A stretch of 64,000 bases of DNA, taken from Rhizobium grahamii CCGE 502 (lineage in GTDB: Bacteria; Pseudomonadota; Alphaproteobacteria; Rhizobiales; Rhizobiaceae). This document shows, piece after piece, positions 1 through 9,593 of this stretch. The position numbers and the translations under genes are program-made. The stretch is taken from assembly GCF_000298315.2 (NCBI RefSeq), contig NZ_AEYE02000035.1:186001-250000 (forward strand), given 5' to 3'. The number at the start of each line of letters is the position of its first letter. Position 1 is the stretch's first letter. The notes under the pieces were generated by a model. That model made no database searches and was not told the DNA's origin. It saw only the letters and a program-made list of their open reading frames with translations.

Positions 1-2
1 TG

Positions 3-662
3 GCCACGCTCGATGTCGGCCTGTTCTACGCCGCTGTCGCCTATTTGCCGCTCGCCGATGTCATGACTTTCTACATGGCGGGGCCGATCTATGTCGCCGC
101 ACTCTCGCACTTCTTCCTCAACGAGCGGATCGGCTGGCGCCGTTGGCTCGCAGTTTTCGTCGGCTTCTGCGGTGTCGTAATTGCGCTGCGTCCGTCCTCG
201 GCGATGCTATCGCTGCCCTCGCTTTTCGGCATCGTCGGCAGCGTTTCGTTTTCGATGGCGCTGGTGCTCAACCGATACCTCCGCAATACCAGTGACACCA
301 CCCTCGTGACCTGGCAGATGGTCGCCGCCCTCATTGTCGGTGCGGTGCTTTCGATCGGGGCTTGGAAGCCCGCGTCGCCGATTGAACTCGGCGGCATGCT
401 CGCCCTCGGCGTCGTTGCCTCCTGCGCCCACCTCCTAATCACGCGTTCGCTAAAGCTCGCTCCGGCGTCGCTGCTTGCACCGTTGCAATATAGTCTGTTG
501 ATCTGGGCGATTGCGCTCGGATATCTGTTCTTCGGAGACGTCCCGGATCTCTATGTGATCACGGGTGGCGCGATCATCGTCGTCGCCGGTCTGTTCATCT
601 TCCACCGCAAGAACCTGCTCGAAACGGTGCCGCCGGAAGCTGTTGCCCCCGACGGCCACTGA
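3..662 (+). CDS. EamA-family (DMT superfamily) transporter, 5' partial
   Basis: The reading frame is open from the first bases of the window, so the N-terminal part lies outside it. The visible part carries about six to seven hydrophobic segments in the usual EamA arrangement, including an ALSHFFLNERIGWRRW stretch typical of the loop after a repeat (FLxExxxxxxxxG). These inner-membrane proteins export or import small metabolites, and the substrate cannot be read from sequence. It ends 22 bp before the stop of the convergent hpd gene, so it is not part of the tyrosine operon. The TTG at 45 that would open a shorter frame is internal. Confidence 0.8.
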   Translation, partial: ATLDVGLFYAAVAYLPLADVMTFYMAGPIYVAALSHFFLNERIGWRRWLAVFVGFCGVVIALRPSSAMLSLPSLFGIVGSVSFSMALVLNRYLRNTSDTTLVTWQMVAALIVGAVLSIGAWKPASPIELGGMLALGVVASCAHLLITRSLKLAPASLLAPLQYSLLIWAIALGYLFFGDVPDLYVITGGAIIVVAGLFIFHRKNLLETVPPEAVAPDGH

Positions 663-683
663 TTTTGCAGTTTGTGTCGGTCG

Positions 684-1793
684 CTAGGCGGCCGCCGGCT
701 TGATCACGCCACGACGGATCTGGTCGGCTTCGATGGATTCGAAGAGCGCCCGGAAGTTGCCCTCGCCGAAACCTTCGTCGCCCTTGCGCTGGATGAATTC
801 GAAGAAGATCGGGCCGATCACGGTCTTCGAGAATATCTGCAGCAGGATCTTTGTCGTGCCGCCATCGAGCACGCCTTCGCCATCGATCAGGATGCCATGC
901 TTGCGCATCCGGTGCAGCGGTTCGTCATGCCCGGAAACACGTTCCACGGACATGTCGTAATAGGTTTCGGGCGGGCCGGGCATGAAGCGCAGGCCGTTCT
1001 CGGCGAGGTTGTCGGTCGCCTCGTAGATCGCATCGGTTCCAACCGCGATGTGCTGGATGCCTTCCCCCTTGTACTTCCTCAAATACTCCTCGATCTGGCT
1101 GGTCTCGTCCTTCGATTCATTCAGCGGAATTCGGATCTTGCCGCAGGGCGAGGTGATCGCACGGCTCATCAGGCCAGTGATGCGGCCGTCGATGTTGAAG
1201 AAGTGGATCTGCTTGAAATTGAAGAGTTCGCGGTAGAAATCCCACCATTTGTCCATGTTGCCGCGATAGACATTATGGGTCAGGTGGTCGAGATAGAAGA
1301 AACCAACGCCTTTAGGGCGCGGATCACGTTCGCCGAGCCAATCGAACTCCAGATCATAAGCCGAGCCTTTCTTCCCGTAGCGCTCCACAAAATAGAGAAG
1401 CGACCCACCGATGCCTACGATCGCCGGCACATCGAGCGTCTTGTCGTCGCCTTCGTAAGGGATCGCACCCTTGGCAACGGCGTGATCGAAGGCATGCTCG
1501 GCATCGACCACACGCCACGCCATCGACGGCGCGCAGGGGCCGTGATCCTCGACGAAACGCATGGCGTGGCTATCCGGCTCGGCATTGACGATGTAGTTGA
1601 TGTCGCCCTGCCGCCAGACCGTGATGTCCTTGCTCTTGTGCTTTGCGACCAGCCGATAACCCATGCGGGTGAACAGTTCGGCCAGTTGTTCCGGCTCCGG
1701 GTGTGCGAACTCGACGAATTCGAATCCATCCGTTCCAGCGGGATTATCCGTGGTGATTTTTGACGGCGGTGCGTCGTGTGGATACGGGCCCAT
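684..1793 (-). CDS. hpd: 4-hydroxyphenylpyruvate dioxygenase
   Basis: Converts 4-hydroxyphenylpyruvate to homogentisate, the entry step of tyrosine breakdown, in the cytoplasm with Fe(II). The 369-residue protein has the two-domain vicinal-oxygen-chelate fold. The C-terminal half shows the iron ligands in context: His in LDHLTHNV, His in IQHIAVGTD and Glu in FFEFIQRKGD. The start at 1793 was chosen because AGGAGGAG lies just upstream; the frame stays open further upstream but that extension is not hpd-like. A divergent Lrp-type regulator gene starts 127 bp away and is the likely controller. The other enzymes of the pathway follow at 2917-5973. Confidence 0.95.
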   Translation of the reverse strand: MGPYPHDAPPSKITTDNPAGTDGFEFVEFAHPEPEQLAELFTRMGYRLVAKHKSKDITVWRQGDINYIVNAEPDSHAMRFVEDHGPCAPSMAWRVVDAEHAFDHAVAKGAIPYEGDDKTLDVPAIVGIGGSLLYFVERYGKKGSAYDLEFDWLGERDPRPKGVGFFYLDHLTHNVYRGNMDKWWDFYRELFNFKQIHFFNIDGRITGLMSRAITSPCGKIRIPLNESKDETSQIEEYLRKYKGEGIQHIAVGTDAIYEATDNLAENGLRFMPGPPETYYDMSVERVSGHDEPLHRMRKHGILIDGEGVLDGGTTKILLQIFSKTVIGPIFFEFIQRKGDEGFGEGNFRALFESIEADQIRRGVIKPAAA

Positions 1794-1847
1794 TTGCTCC
1801 TCCTGCGGCAGTAGCCATTTGATGCAAATTATGGGCTCTCTTTCGTG

Positions 1848-1863
1848 CAATGTACTTGCATTG
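1848..1863. promoter_or_regulatory. Candidate Lrp operator between hpd and its regulator
   Basis: CAATG and CATTG form an inverted repeat separated by 6 bp, within a T/A-rich stretch with several TGCA/TTGCA words. It sits in the 127-bp divergent intergenic region. Lrp-family regulators commonly bind such imperfect repeats near their own gene. The assignment is inference from position and symmetry only. Confidence 0.3.
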
Positions 1864-1920
1864 TGAGTGCAGTTTGCAAAATATGCGCATGAAACATGCA
1901 CGTAAAGGTCGGATGATACA

Positions 1921-2394
1921 ATGTCTGAGCAGCTAGACGGATTTGACCTCAAGATCCTCGCCGAGCTTCAGAACGATGGACGGTTGACCAATATCGAACT
2001 GTCCGAACGCATAGCCCTGTCGTCTTCCCAATGTTCGCGGCGGCGAACGCGATTGGAAGCCGAGGGCTTTATTCACGGCTATCAGGCAAACCTCGATCCG
2101 GACAAGCTCGGGCTCAACCTGCTGGTCGTCATTTCGGTCACGCTGGCGACCCACAATCGCGACAACGCCCGGCGATTCGCGCAATTGGTGAACGGCCTTC
2201 CCGAGGTTCTCGAAGCCTATGCGCTGACCGGCGAGATGGACTATCACCTGAAGATCGCCACCCGCGGACTGTCGGGTCTTTCACGCTTCGTCAACGAGGT
2301 GCTGCTGCCGCACGAATCCGTCCAGCATGTGAAAACCTCGATCGTGCTCGACACCCTGAAGAACTTCAAAGGCTATCCCCTCGGCGGAGGGTAG
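1921..2394 (+). CDS. Lrp/AsnC-family transcriptional regulator, probably of hpd
   Basis: A 157-residue protein with the family order: an N-terminal AsnC helix-turn-helix (about residues 5-60, with ILAELQNDGRLTNIELSERI) and a C-terminal RAM ligand-binding domain (about 70-150, with GEMDYHLKI). These proteins form octamers that sense amino acids or related acids. It is divergent from hpd, which suggests tyrosine or hydroxyphenylpyruvate as effector and hpd as target; this is inference. Length and both domains are normal. Two further Lrp-type regulators are at 14353 and 34093. Confidence 0.9.
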   Translation: MSEQLDGFDLKILAELQNDGRLTNIELSERIALSSSQCSRRRTRLEAEGFIHGYQANLDPDKLGLNLLVVISVTLATHNRDNARRFAQLVNGLPEVLEAYALTGEMDYHLKIATRGLSGLSRFVNEVLLPHESVQHVKTSIVLDTLKNFKGYPLGGG

Positions 2395-2395
2395 C

Positions 2396-2848
2396 TCACC
2401 TGGATTTACGGTGCAGCCCGGCAGAGGTCTCTATCGCCGAAAGCGCAACTTCGAGGTGCCGGATGGCTTCCTCGCCGAGTGTCATTCGCACCGTCTCCTG
2501 ATACTTGCGGGCCAGCAGCGTGATCTTTCTATAGTGTTGCTGCCCTTGCGACGTGAGCGCGATCTGCTCGAAACGTCTGTCGGTTTCGCTCGGAATGCGT
2601 TTCAGCCAATGCCGCTCCTCGAGTGCGCGGACGGCACGACTGACCTTGGTCTTATGCATGTGCGAATGTGCACCGATTTCCGTCGCCGTCATCACGCCGA
2701 CACTGCCGAGTGCGGCCAGCGTGCGCCATTCAGGCCGAGTCAGGTCGAACTCCAACTTGTATTGGCGCGCAAACGAAAGACTTATTAGTTCCGACGCGCG
2801 GTTGAGCCGGTAGGGAATGAACCCGTCGAGCTCGAATTCACCCGCCAT
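2396..2848 (-). CDS. MarR-family regulator of the homogentisate operon
   Basis: A 150-residue winged-helix protein. The core reads [11 protein letters not shown], then [20 protein letters not shown] as the recognition region and a wing rich in R and E ([13 protein letters not shown]), as in MarR proteins. The start at 2848 was chosen because GGAGC lies upstream and the extra upstream frame would cross the operator. It is divergent from hmgA, with a perfect long inverted repeat between the two starts. By analogy with HmgR-like repressors it probably represses hmgA-fah-maiA until homogentisate or a related acid is present; that function is inference from position. Confidence 0.88.
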   Translation of the reverse strand: MAGEFELDGFIPYRLNRASELISLSFARQYKLEFDLTRPEWRTLAALGSVGVMTATEIGAHSHMHKTKVSRAVRALEERHWLKRIPSETDRRFEQIALTSQGQQHYRKITLLARKYQETVRMTLGEEAIRHLEVALSAIETSAGLHRKSR

Positions 2849-2860
2849 GGCTGCTCCTTG

Positions 2861-2895
2861 ATAGTTACAAAATCGACGGTTACGTTTGTAACTAT
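2861..2895. promoter_or_regulatory. MarR operator: perfect 11-bp inverted repeat upstream of hmgA
   Basis: ATAGTTACAAA (2861-2871) and TTTGTAACTAT (2885-2895) are exact reverse complements with a 13-bp spacer. The right arm ends only 6 bp before the hmgA ribosome-binding site, and the left arm lies 12 bp upstream of the divergent marR start. A dimer bound here could block both promoters. Confidence 0.75.
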
Positions 2896-2916
2896 ATGAG
2901 TGGAGGAGATGCAAGC

Positions 2917-4278
2917 ATGGACACGACCGACGCACCGCGACCCCGTCCACAGGCTGGAACGAGCGAGCTGGCCTACATGCCCGGCTTCGGCAACGATTTC
3001 GAGACCGAGGCACTGCCCGGAGCTTTGCCCCAGGGCCAGAACAGCCCGCAGAAATGCAACTACGGTCTTTATGCTGAACAGCTTTCCGGCTCTCCGTTTA
3101 CCGCACCTCGGGGAACAAACGAGCGCTCCTGGCTCTACCGGATCAGGCCGAGTGTGCGCCACACGCAGCGCTTTGCCAATGCAGGCTATCCCTTCTGGAA
3201 GTCGGCGCCCTGCCTCGAAGACCACTCCCTGACGCTTGGGCAACTAAGATGGGATCCGATCCCCGCCCCCTCCGACCGCAGCGATTTTCTGGCCGGCATC
3301 CGAACGATGACGGCTGCCGGGGACGTCATGACCCAGGTCGGCATGGCTGCGCATGCCTATGTCTTCAACGAAGACATGATCGACGACTATTTCTTCAATG
3401 CCGACGGCGAACTGCTGATTGTCCCCCAACTCGGCAAAATCAGCATCTTCACCGAGATGGGTGTAATGGAGGTCGGGCCGGCGGAAATCGGCCTTATCCC
3501 GCGCGGAATGATGTTCAAGGTCTCCCGTCTCGGGGAGGGCCCGGAATGGCGTGGTTACATCTGCGAAAACTACGGCGCGAAGTTCACCATGCCGGATCGC
3601 GGGCCAATCGGCGCCAATTGCCTGGCGAACGCCCGCGACTTCAAGACCCCCGTCGCCGCCTTCGAGGACAAGGAGACGCCTTGCCGGGTGCATGTCAAGT
3701 GGTGCGGCAGGTTCTATGTGACGGAGATCGGCCACTCCCCACTCGACGTCGTCGCCTGGCACGGCAACTACACGCCGTTCAAGTACGACCTCAGAACCTT
3801 CTCGCCGGTTGGCGCCATCCTCTTCGATCACCCGGATCCCTCGATCTTCACGGTGCTGACGGCACCGAGCGGCGAAGAAGGCACTGCGAATGTGGACTTT
3901 GTGATCTTTCCGCCCCGCTGGCTGGTGGCCGAGCATACCTTCCGACCGCCCTGGTATCATCGCAACATCATGAGTGAGTTCATGGGCCTGATCCACGGGC
4001 AATACGATGCCAAGGAAAAGGGTTTTGTGCCGGGCGGCATGAGCCTTCACAACATGATGCTGCCGCATGGTCCCGATGCATCCGGCTTTGACAAAGCGTC
4101 CAACGCGGAGCTGAAACCGGTCAAGCTCGATCACACCATTGCCTTCATGTTCGAGACCCGTTTCCCGCAACAACCCACAAAATACGCCGCGGAACTGGAA
4201 ACGCTCCAAGACGATTACATCGATTGCTGGGAGGGGCTCGAGCGACGCTTCGACGGAACTCCCGGCATCAAACCATGA
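2917..4278 (+). CDS. hmgA: Homogentisate 1,2-dioxygenase
   Basis: Opens the homogentisate ring to maleylacetoacetate using Fe(II). The 453-residue protein matches the family length and starts with the typical [16 protein letters not shown] segment. The iron ligands appear as His-Glu-His in [14 protein letters not shown] near residue 350. The ATG at 2917 was preferred to the ATG at 2896, because GGAGGAG lies 8 bp before 2917 while 2896 abuts the operator. First gene of an operon with fumarylacetoacetase and maleylacetoacetate isomerase, and likely under the divergent MarR regulator. Confidence 0.95.
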   Translation: MDTTDAPRPRPQAGTSELAYMPGFGNDFETEALPGALPQGQNSPQKCNYGLYAEQLSGSPFTAPRGTNERSWLYRIRPSVRHTQRFANAGYPFWKSAPCLEDHSLTLGQLRWDPIPAPSDRSDFLAGIRTMTAAGDVMTQVGMAAHAYVFNEDMIDDYFFNADGELLIVPQLGKISIFTEMGVMEVGPAEIGLIPRGMMFKVSRLGEGPEWRGYICENYGAKFTMPDRGPIGANCLANARDFKTPVAAFEDKETPCRVHVKWCGRFYVTEIGHSPLDVVAWHGNYTPFKYDLRTFSPVGAILFDHPDPSIFTVLTAPSGEEGTANVDFVIFPPRWLVAEHTFRPPWYHRNIMSEFMGLIHGQYDAKEKGFVPGGMSLHNMMLPHGPDASGFDKASNAELKPVKLDHTIAFMFETRFPQQPTKYAAELETLQDDYIDCWEGLERRFDGTPGIKP

Positions 4279-4294
4279 GGTACGGAGCGGTCCC

Positions 4295-5317
4295 ATGAAG
4301 CTTGCCACACTCAAGGATGGTTCGCGCGACGGCCGACTGATCGTCGTCACACGTGACCTTAAGCGCTATAGTCACGCGGGCGAGGTGGCTCGAACGATGC
4401 AGGCTGCCCTGGATGACTGGATGACGATCGCGCCTCAGCTCGTCCGATTGGCAGAGCGGCTGGAGGAGGGCACCAGGCCATCCGAAGCCTTTGATGCACG
4501 GCAGGTGCACTCGCCCTTGCCACGCGCCTACCAATGGGCTGACGGATCGGCGTACGTCAATCATGTCGAGCTGGTCAGGCAGGCACGCAATGCAGCCATG
4601 CCGTCGACATTCTGGACCGACCCGCTGATGTATCAGGGTGGATCAGACAATTTTCTTGGCCCTTGTGATCCGATCGTTGCCTGCGATGAAGGCCACGGCA
4701 TCGATATGGAGGGCGAGGTTGCCGTGATCGTCGACGACGTCCCGATGGGGGCTGCGCCCGATCAGGCACTCAACGCAATCCGGCTCGTCATGCTCGCCAA
4801 CGACGTTTCGCTGCGCCACCTCATCCCGGATGAACTCGCCAAGGGATTCGGCTTCTTTCAATCAAAACCCGCATCGGCCTTTTCGCCAGTCGCAGTGACG
4901 CCGGACGAACTCGGCGACGCCTGGAAGGACGGAAAGGTCCACCTTCCTCTTCTCGTCAGCGTCAACGGGAGACTTTTCGGTCGCGCCAATGCCGGCATCG
5001 ACATGACATTCGACTTCGCAAAACTGGTCTCGCATGCCGCCAGGACACGCGCGCTGTCGGCGGGCTCGATCATTGGTTCGGGTACCGTTTCCAACAAGAA
5101 AGACGGTGGGCCTGGCACGCCGATTTCCGAAGGTGGTGACGGATATTCCTGTATCGCCGAAATCCGGATGATCGAGACCATCCGTCTTGGTCAGCCGGCC
5201 ACGCCCTTTCTGAAATTCGGGGATATCGTTCGTATCGAAATGAACGACAAGCGTGGCGCGTCGATCTTCGGTGCGCTCGAGCAAACGGTGCAGCGTCAAA
5301 CTCTGGAGCAACCATGA
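4295..5317 (+). CDS. Fumarylacetoacetase (FAH-family hydrolase)
   Basis: Hydrolyses fumarylacetoacetate to fumarate and acetoacetate, the last step of tyrosine catabolism. The 340-residue protein has the FAH fold with metal-site acidic residues in DMEGEVAVIVDD and the catalytic-region motif GFGFFQSKPASAF. It starts 17 bp after hmgA with GGAG upstream, and its stop overlaps the start of maiA by 4 bp (ATGA), so the three are translationally coupled. The frame stays open upstream inside hmgA, but the homologous part begins at MKLATLKDG. A different FAH-fold dehydratase of pentose metabolism is at 51940. Confidence 0.9.
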   Translation: MKLATLKDGSRDGRLIVVTRDLKRYSHAGEVARTMQAALDDWMTIAPQLVRLAERLEEGTRPSEAFDARQVHSPLPRAYQWADGSAYVNHVELVRQARNAAMPSTFWTDPLMYQGGSDNFLGPCDPIVACDEGHGIDMEGEVAVIVDDVPMGAAPDQALNAIRLVMLANDVSLRHLIPDELAKGFGFFQSKPASAFSPVAVTPDELGDAWKDGKVHLPLLVSVNGRLFGRANAGIDMTFDFAKLVSHAARTRALSAGSIIGSGTVSNKKDGGPGTPISEGGDGYSCIAEIRMIETIRLGQPATPFLKFGDIVRIEMNDKRGASIFGALEQTVQRQTLEQP

Positions 5318-5973
5318 CAGAGATCGTCCTTTACGACTACTGGCGCTCCTCGGCCTGCTACCGGGTTCGGATCGCACTCGAACTCCTGGGGCTTGCCTAC
5401 AGGACCGTACCGATCGATCTGCTTGCCTTTGCGCACAAGACCGAAACCTACCTCGACTTCAACCCGCAAGGTCTGGTTCCCAGCCTTAGCATCGATGGGC
5501 AGACACTGACCCAATCGCTTTCGATCATCGAATATCTTGCAGAGACCCGACCTGACGCGCGTTTGCTGCCCGATACCCCCGAAAAACGGCAGCGGGTGAG
5601 GGCGCTGTCCTACGCCATCGCAATGGACGTTCATCCTATATGCAATCTGCATGTCGCAGCACATGTCGTGCGTCTCACAGGCGACGAGGATGCGCGAGGC
5701 CAATGGATGAAAAAGTTCATCGGGAACGGGCTTCGCGGACTCGATCGAATGCTCGATGATCCACGGACGGGTCGCTTCTGCGTCGGAGACGAGCCGACCA
5801 TGGCCGACCTCTGTCTGGTGCCGCAAGTCTACAACGCTCGCCGCTGGGGCCTCGACATTTCAGCTTTCCCGCGTATCGAAAAGATCGCCGAAGCCTGCAG
5901 TGCGCTGACGCCCTTCAAGGCCGCTCATCCCGATGTTGCGCGCCAGACCGCTTCGCTTCCTCCCGCTCCGTGA
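5314..5973 (+). CDS. maiA: Maleylacetoacetate isomerase (zeta-class GST)
   Basis: Glutathione-dependent cis-trans isomerisation of maleylacetoacetate to fumarylacetoacetate. The 219-residue protein has an N-terminal thioredoxin-like domain with the zeta-GST active-site signature SSACYRVRIAL (canonical form SSCSWRVRIAL) and a helical C-terminal domain with PTMADLCLVPQVYNA. Its ATG overlaps the stop of the fumarylacetoacetase gene. The canonical Cys of the SSCS motif is Ala here (SSAC), which occurs in bacterial members. About 176 bp without a gene follow before the hexosaminidase. Confidence 0.92.
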   Translation: MTEIVLYDYWRSSACYRVRIALELLGLAYRTVPIDLLAFAHKTETYLDFNPQGLVPSLSIDGQTLTQSLSIIEYLAETRPDARLLPDTPEKRQRVRALSYAIAMDVHPICNLHVAAHVVRLTGDEDARGQWMKKFIGNGLRGLDRMLDDPRTGRFCVGDEPTMADLCLVPQVYNARRWGLDISAFPRIEKIAEACSALTPFKAAHPDVARQTASLPPAP

Positions 5974-6149
5974 GCGCCCGTCCGGACGTTGTCCTGGGCA
6001 ACGGCAACTTTCGTGCGAAGCGTAGATGGCAGCGGGTTGACGTTGTCGACGGTTGCCTGATTAAATCAAATTGATTGACTAAGTGACGATCCGCGTCCTG
6101 CATTCGTAGCGAATGTTGGAACCAACCAACACGATCGAGAGATATATTC

Positions 6150-8165
6150 ATGTTGACACAGCGCCAGCACGCCCTGCGGCTCGAGGCCACATGGCGGCCT
6201 GCTACAGACGAAGCACCACAGGCCTACACTCTCAATCTCAAGAACCTGTCGACCAACACTATCTCCCATTTCACCCTCTGCATCAGCGGTCCGGGTCGGG
6301 TGGATCCGGCCGTCCGGATCGAGGGCGGGACCGTCGGCCGCAGACTGTCGAACTTTACCGAGTTCATGCCGCCGGAAAATTTCGAGCTAGGCGCGGGCGA
6401 GACGTGGTCACTGGCGATCTCCGCACTCAGCTGGCCGTTCCAGCATTGGACGGACGGTGCAACGGCTGCCTATCTTGCCTTTGCCGATGGCAGCACGCTA
6501 TCGCTTTCGGTCGAACCGACCCGATCACTCGCAAACAATGCTCCCTTGAAGCGCGGCGCGGAAATCTATCCCGTTCCAGCCAATCCACCGGTGCCGGTCG
6601 CGATTGTACCTTGGCCGTCAGAGGTGTCCGTATCGGGGAAGCGGCAAGCCCCACCCGGCTTCTCGATCAACGCGAGCAACCCCTTGGCACATGCCGCGGC
6701 TGATGCCTTTGCCACCCTCGTCGAGCAGCTGTTTGCTGTCGAGGGAATTGTTCGGTCAGCCTCTGAAGGCGGCATGCCCGTCAATCTTGATGTCGTCGAC
6801 GGATTTGCCGCGGAGGCATACGACATATCTTTCGCCGGAGATTCAATACAGGTTTCGGCCAGCACTCGCGCCGGCCTCCTCTATGGCCTGATCACGCTTG
6901 GTCAGATCTGGCGAGGCGCGCATCTTCATCCCCACGCCTTCCGCTTTCCTGTCGAAGGCAAGATCCGCGACGAGCCGACCATGGGCTGGCGCGGCCTGCA
7001 TCTCGACGTTGCTCGACAGTTCTATGCGACGTCCGAAATCAAGAAACTGCTCGCCATCCTTGCCTGGAACAAGATCAACCGTTTCCACTGGCACCTTTCG
7101 GACGACGAGGCCTGGCGTGTGGAAATCGACGCCTATCCTACCCTGACCGAAGTCGGCGCCTGGCGCGGACACGGGCTGGCGATCCCGCCGCTCCTAGGAT
7201 CGGGTGCGGCGCGGACAGGGGGATATTATACGAAGGCGGCGGTCCGAGAGATCGTTGCGCATGCAGGTGGGCTCGGCATCGAAATTGTTCCTGAAATCGA
7301 TGTGCCTGGACATTGCTTTGCCATGCAACAGGCGATCCCGGAGCTTCGCGATCCGAAGGAAGCCGGAAGCTACTATTCCGTCCAGGGCTTTCCCGACAAT
7401 TGCATCAATCCGGCGCGCGAGCAGACTTATCAGATACTGGAAACCATCTTCCGCGAACTGATCGAACTCTTTCCCTTCAGGACGATTCATATCGGGGCGG
7501 ATGAAGTTCCGCTGGGCGCCTGGTCGGGCTCGCCCGAAGCGCTGGCGAAGCTCCGAGAGATCGGTGGAGACATCGTTGCCGATCAGCACGCCAAGCGGCT
7601 CAACGTTATCACCAATACCCATGGAGCAGATGATATCGACGGGTCGGGTGCCGCCGTTTTGCAATCTATCTTTCTCGCAAGGATCCAAAAGTTCCTGGCC
7701 GAGCAAGGCTGCATCACCGGCGGCTGGGAGGAAGCCGCGCATGGCAATGTCATCGACAAGGACAAAAGCTACCTCTGCGGCTGGCGGAGCGTCGAAGTCT
7801 CAGCAGCGCTTGCCGGGCAAGGCTACGAGATGGTTGTCTGCCCCGGCCAGGTCTACTACCTCGACATGGCAAACAGCCCGGATTGGGATGAGCCCGGCGC
7901 CAGCTGGGCAGGATGGTCGGAGCCCGAGACGCTCTATAATTTCGATCCGGTCGAAGGCTGGAGCGCTGAGCAGAAAAAGAAGCTGCGTGGCATCCAGGCC
8001 TGCATCTGGTCGGAACCGATGACCAATCGCGCCGTCTTCGACCGCCTGGTATTCCCACGGGTCTCGGCGCTGGCCGAGAGTGCCTGGACAAGACCCGAGG
8101 ACAAGTCCTGGGAGCGGTTCAAGGCGCTCGCGGGCCTGATGCCGATCCTCTACGGCTACTCCTGA
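6150..8165 (+). CDS. GH20 beta-N-acetylhexosaminidase
   Basis: A 671-residue glycoside hydrolase removing terminal beta-linked GlcNAc or GalNAc. The N-terminal about 270 residues hold a beta-rich region and the GH20b-like domain (AEAYDISFAGDSIQV, LLYGLITLGQI). The TIM barrel begins at GWRGLHLDVARQF and shows the family hallmarks NRFHWHLSDDEAWR and the catalytic Asp-Glu pair in HIGADEVPLGAW (Asp451-Glu452). No signal peptide is visible, so it likely acts in the cytoplasm on imported oligosaccharides. It is the only gene of its unit; the convergent ROK pseudogene overlaps its last bases. Confidence 0.92.
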   Translation: MLTQRQHALRLEATWRPATDEAPQAYTLNLKNLSTNTISHFTLCISGPGRVDPAVRIEGGTVGRRLSNFTEFMPPENFELGAGETWSLAISALSWPFQHWTDGATAAYLAFADGSTLSLSVEPTRSLANNAPLKRGAEIYPVPANPPVPVAIVPWPSEVSVSGKRQAPPGFSINASNPLAHAAADAFATLVEQLFAVEGIVRSASEGGMPVNLDVVDGFAAEAYDISFAGDSIQVSASTRAGLLYGLITLGQIWRGAHLHPHAFRFPVEGKIRDEPTMGWRGLHLDVARQFYATSEIKKLLAILAWNKINRFHWHLSDDEAWRVEIDAYPTLTEVGAWRGHGLAIPPLLGSGAARTGGYYTKAAVREIVAHAGGLGIEIVPEIDVPGHCFAMQQAIPELRDPKEAGSYYSVQGFPDNCINPAREQTYQILETIFRELIELFPFRTIHIGADEVPLGAWSGSPEALAKLREIGGDIVADQHAKRLNVITNTHGADDIDGSGAAVLQSIFLARIQKFLAEQGCITGGWEEAAHGNVIDKDKSYLCGWRSVEVSAALAGQGYEMVVCPGQVYYLDMANSPDWDEPGASWAGWSEPETLYNFDPVEGWSAEQKKKLRGIQACIWSEPMTNRAVFDRLVFPRVSALAESAWTRPEDKSWERFKALAGLMPILYGYS

Positions 8166-9361
8166 GGCTTTTGCCTGAGCGGCTTTTGCAAAACGTCGAA
8201 CTGTGGGTTCGTTGCCGAGAAGATCGGCAGTGCCGCGGCACCAAGAAGGGCCGTATCCCTACCGATCGCACCGGTTATGATGCGCGGCAGAACACGTTCC
8301 TGGCCGGGATCGACCGGCCTGTGCAATGGCTCGAGACGGCGCGCAAGTGCTTCTCAGCAAACGCGTCGGCATCGAGCCGCCGAGAACGATCGTCTGGGGG
8401 TCGAAGGCGAGTTCAAGAACATCGATAGTCTGCCGCATGGCTTCGGCAACAGTTTCTGCCCATGCGTCGATCCGGTCCTGGCTAAGCCCGGCCACGATGT
8501 CGGGGGAACGGGTCCAGGCCTGTCCATGGGCTGTGATATTCAGATAATCATAGGCAGCCCCGAGAGACACATAACGATCCAGGCAACCGCGCTTGCCGCA
8601 GACGCAAGGCAGACCGTTCGAGACAGCATGTGACCGATCTCGCCAGCGTTGCTGCGGCTGCCCTTGTAGAGCTGGCCGTCGAGGAACAGGCCGGCGCCGA
8701 TGCCTCCGCCAAGAAAGAGATAGACGAAACTGGTCAGGCCGCGCCCACGCCGTAAAGCCGCTCCCCGATTGTCGCTGCGGCCGCGTCGTTTTCGACAAGG
8801 ACCGGCATACCGAGACGGTCCGCAAGCTTGCCCGCCACGGGAAAGTCCTGCCAGCCGGGCAACGTTACCGGACTAAGTAATGTCACACCCTCGGTAGCGA
8901 GCGACCGGGCATTGCGATGCCGGCGCCAAGCAGGCGAGCGCGATCGAGTGGGAAGGCCTGCTGGAGTTCCAGCACGATTTCGGCAAGAACAGGCATCGCC
9001 TCAGCTGGCGTTGGCCGTTCGACAGCTCTTTCCACTCGCGCCCGAACGCGTCCCGCAAGATCGGTCAGCACGCCCACCGCAAGGTCGGGCTCCAGTTCCA
9101 GGCCAATGGAGTAGGCCCCGTCCGGGTTGATCGAATAGGGCCTGATAGGCTGTCCGCGCGGGATCTTTTTGGGAGCGTCCGCCGTGAGGAGCATCGCCAC
9201 TTCCAGCTCCTCGACGATATTCGACACCGTTTGCGTCGTGAGGGCCGTCAACCGCGCAATTGCCGCCCGCGACAGGGGACCGTTCGTGCGATCGCTTCAA
9301 TCACCACACGCCGATTGTGCGATTTGGCCTGCTCGAGGTTGGTTCCTGAAATTGGCTTCAT
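8156..9361 (-). pseudogene. Broken ROK-family transcriptional regulator (about five frameshifts)
   Basis: Read across frames, this is a complete ROK repressor of about 400 residues. It begins at 9361 with MKPISGTNLEQAKSHNRR, followed by a winged helix (GPLSRAAIARLTALTTQTVS). A ROK domain follows with PVLVENDAAAATIGERLYG, LFLGGGIGAGLFLDG and the zinc motif CVCGKRGCLDRY, ending with ALLGAAALPIF and a TAG at 8156. The frame must change near 9285, 8895, 8755, 8635 and 8350, so no functional protein is expected. Position suggests it once controlled the flanking hexosaminidase and the oxidoreductase operon. Sequencing error is unlikely to strike only this gene. Confidence 0.85.
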
Positions 9362-9559
9362 ATGCTCGATGCGTCAGTTCAAACAAGGCGTGTCAGTTTT
9401 CGCTTACGTTGTTCGACGTGCGATATCCAGTGTCTTGTCCGCGTGGGATTCCGGTGGCCTTTTTCCGGCCGCGCTAGATTTTCATGTTGCCTGCATTGTT
9501 TGAGAAGGCAGCACGCGCCAGGTCCGGGTTGACAGCTCCGATCGCGCATGTCACTTATG

Positions 9560-9573
9560 TAACTAAATAGTTA
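9560..9573. promoter_or_regulatory. Palindrome upstream of the Gfo/Idh operon
   Basis: TAACTAAATAGTTA is a perfect palindrome, 20 bp before the oxidoreductase start and in an A/T-rich patch. It could be an operator for the now broken ROK regulator or another repressor. No binding data can be inferred beyond symmetry and position. Confidence 0.4.
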
Positions 9574-9593
9574 TTTACTGGGAGGAAGAGCAG

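Noticed and set aside
672-1763. Plus-strand open frame of 363 codons opposite hpd
   Set aside because: It is antisense to a clear hpd gene, has no ribosome site and no motif; an effect of high GC.
2896-2916. Upstream ATG as start of hmgA
   Set aside because: It directly abuts the operator and has no ribosome site; GGAGGAG fits the ATG at 2917.
3244-4350. Minus-strand open frame of 368 codons opposite hmgA
   Set aside because: Antisense shadow of hmgA and the start of the fumarylacetoacetase gene.
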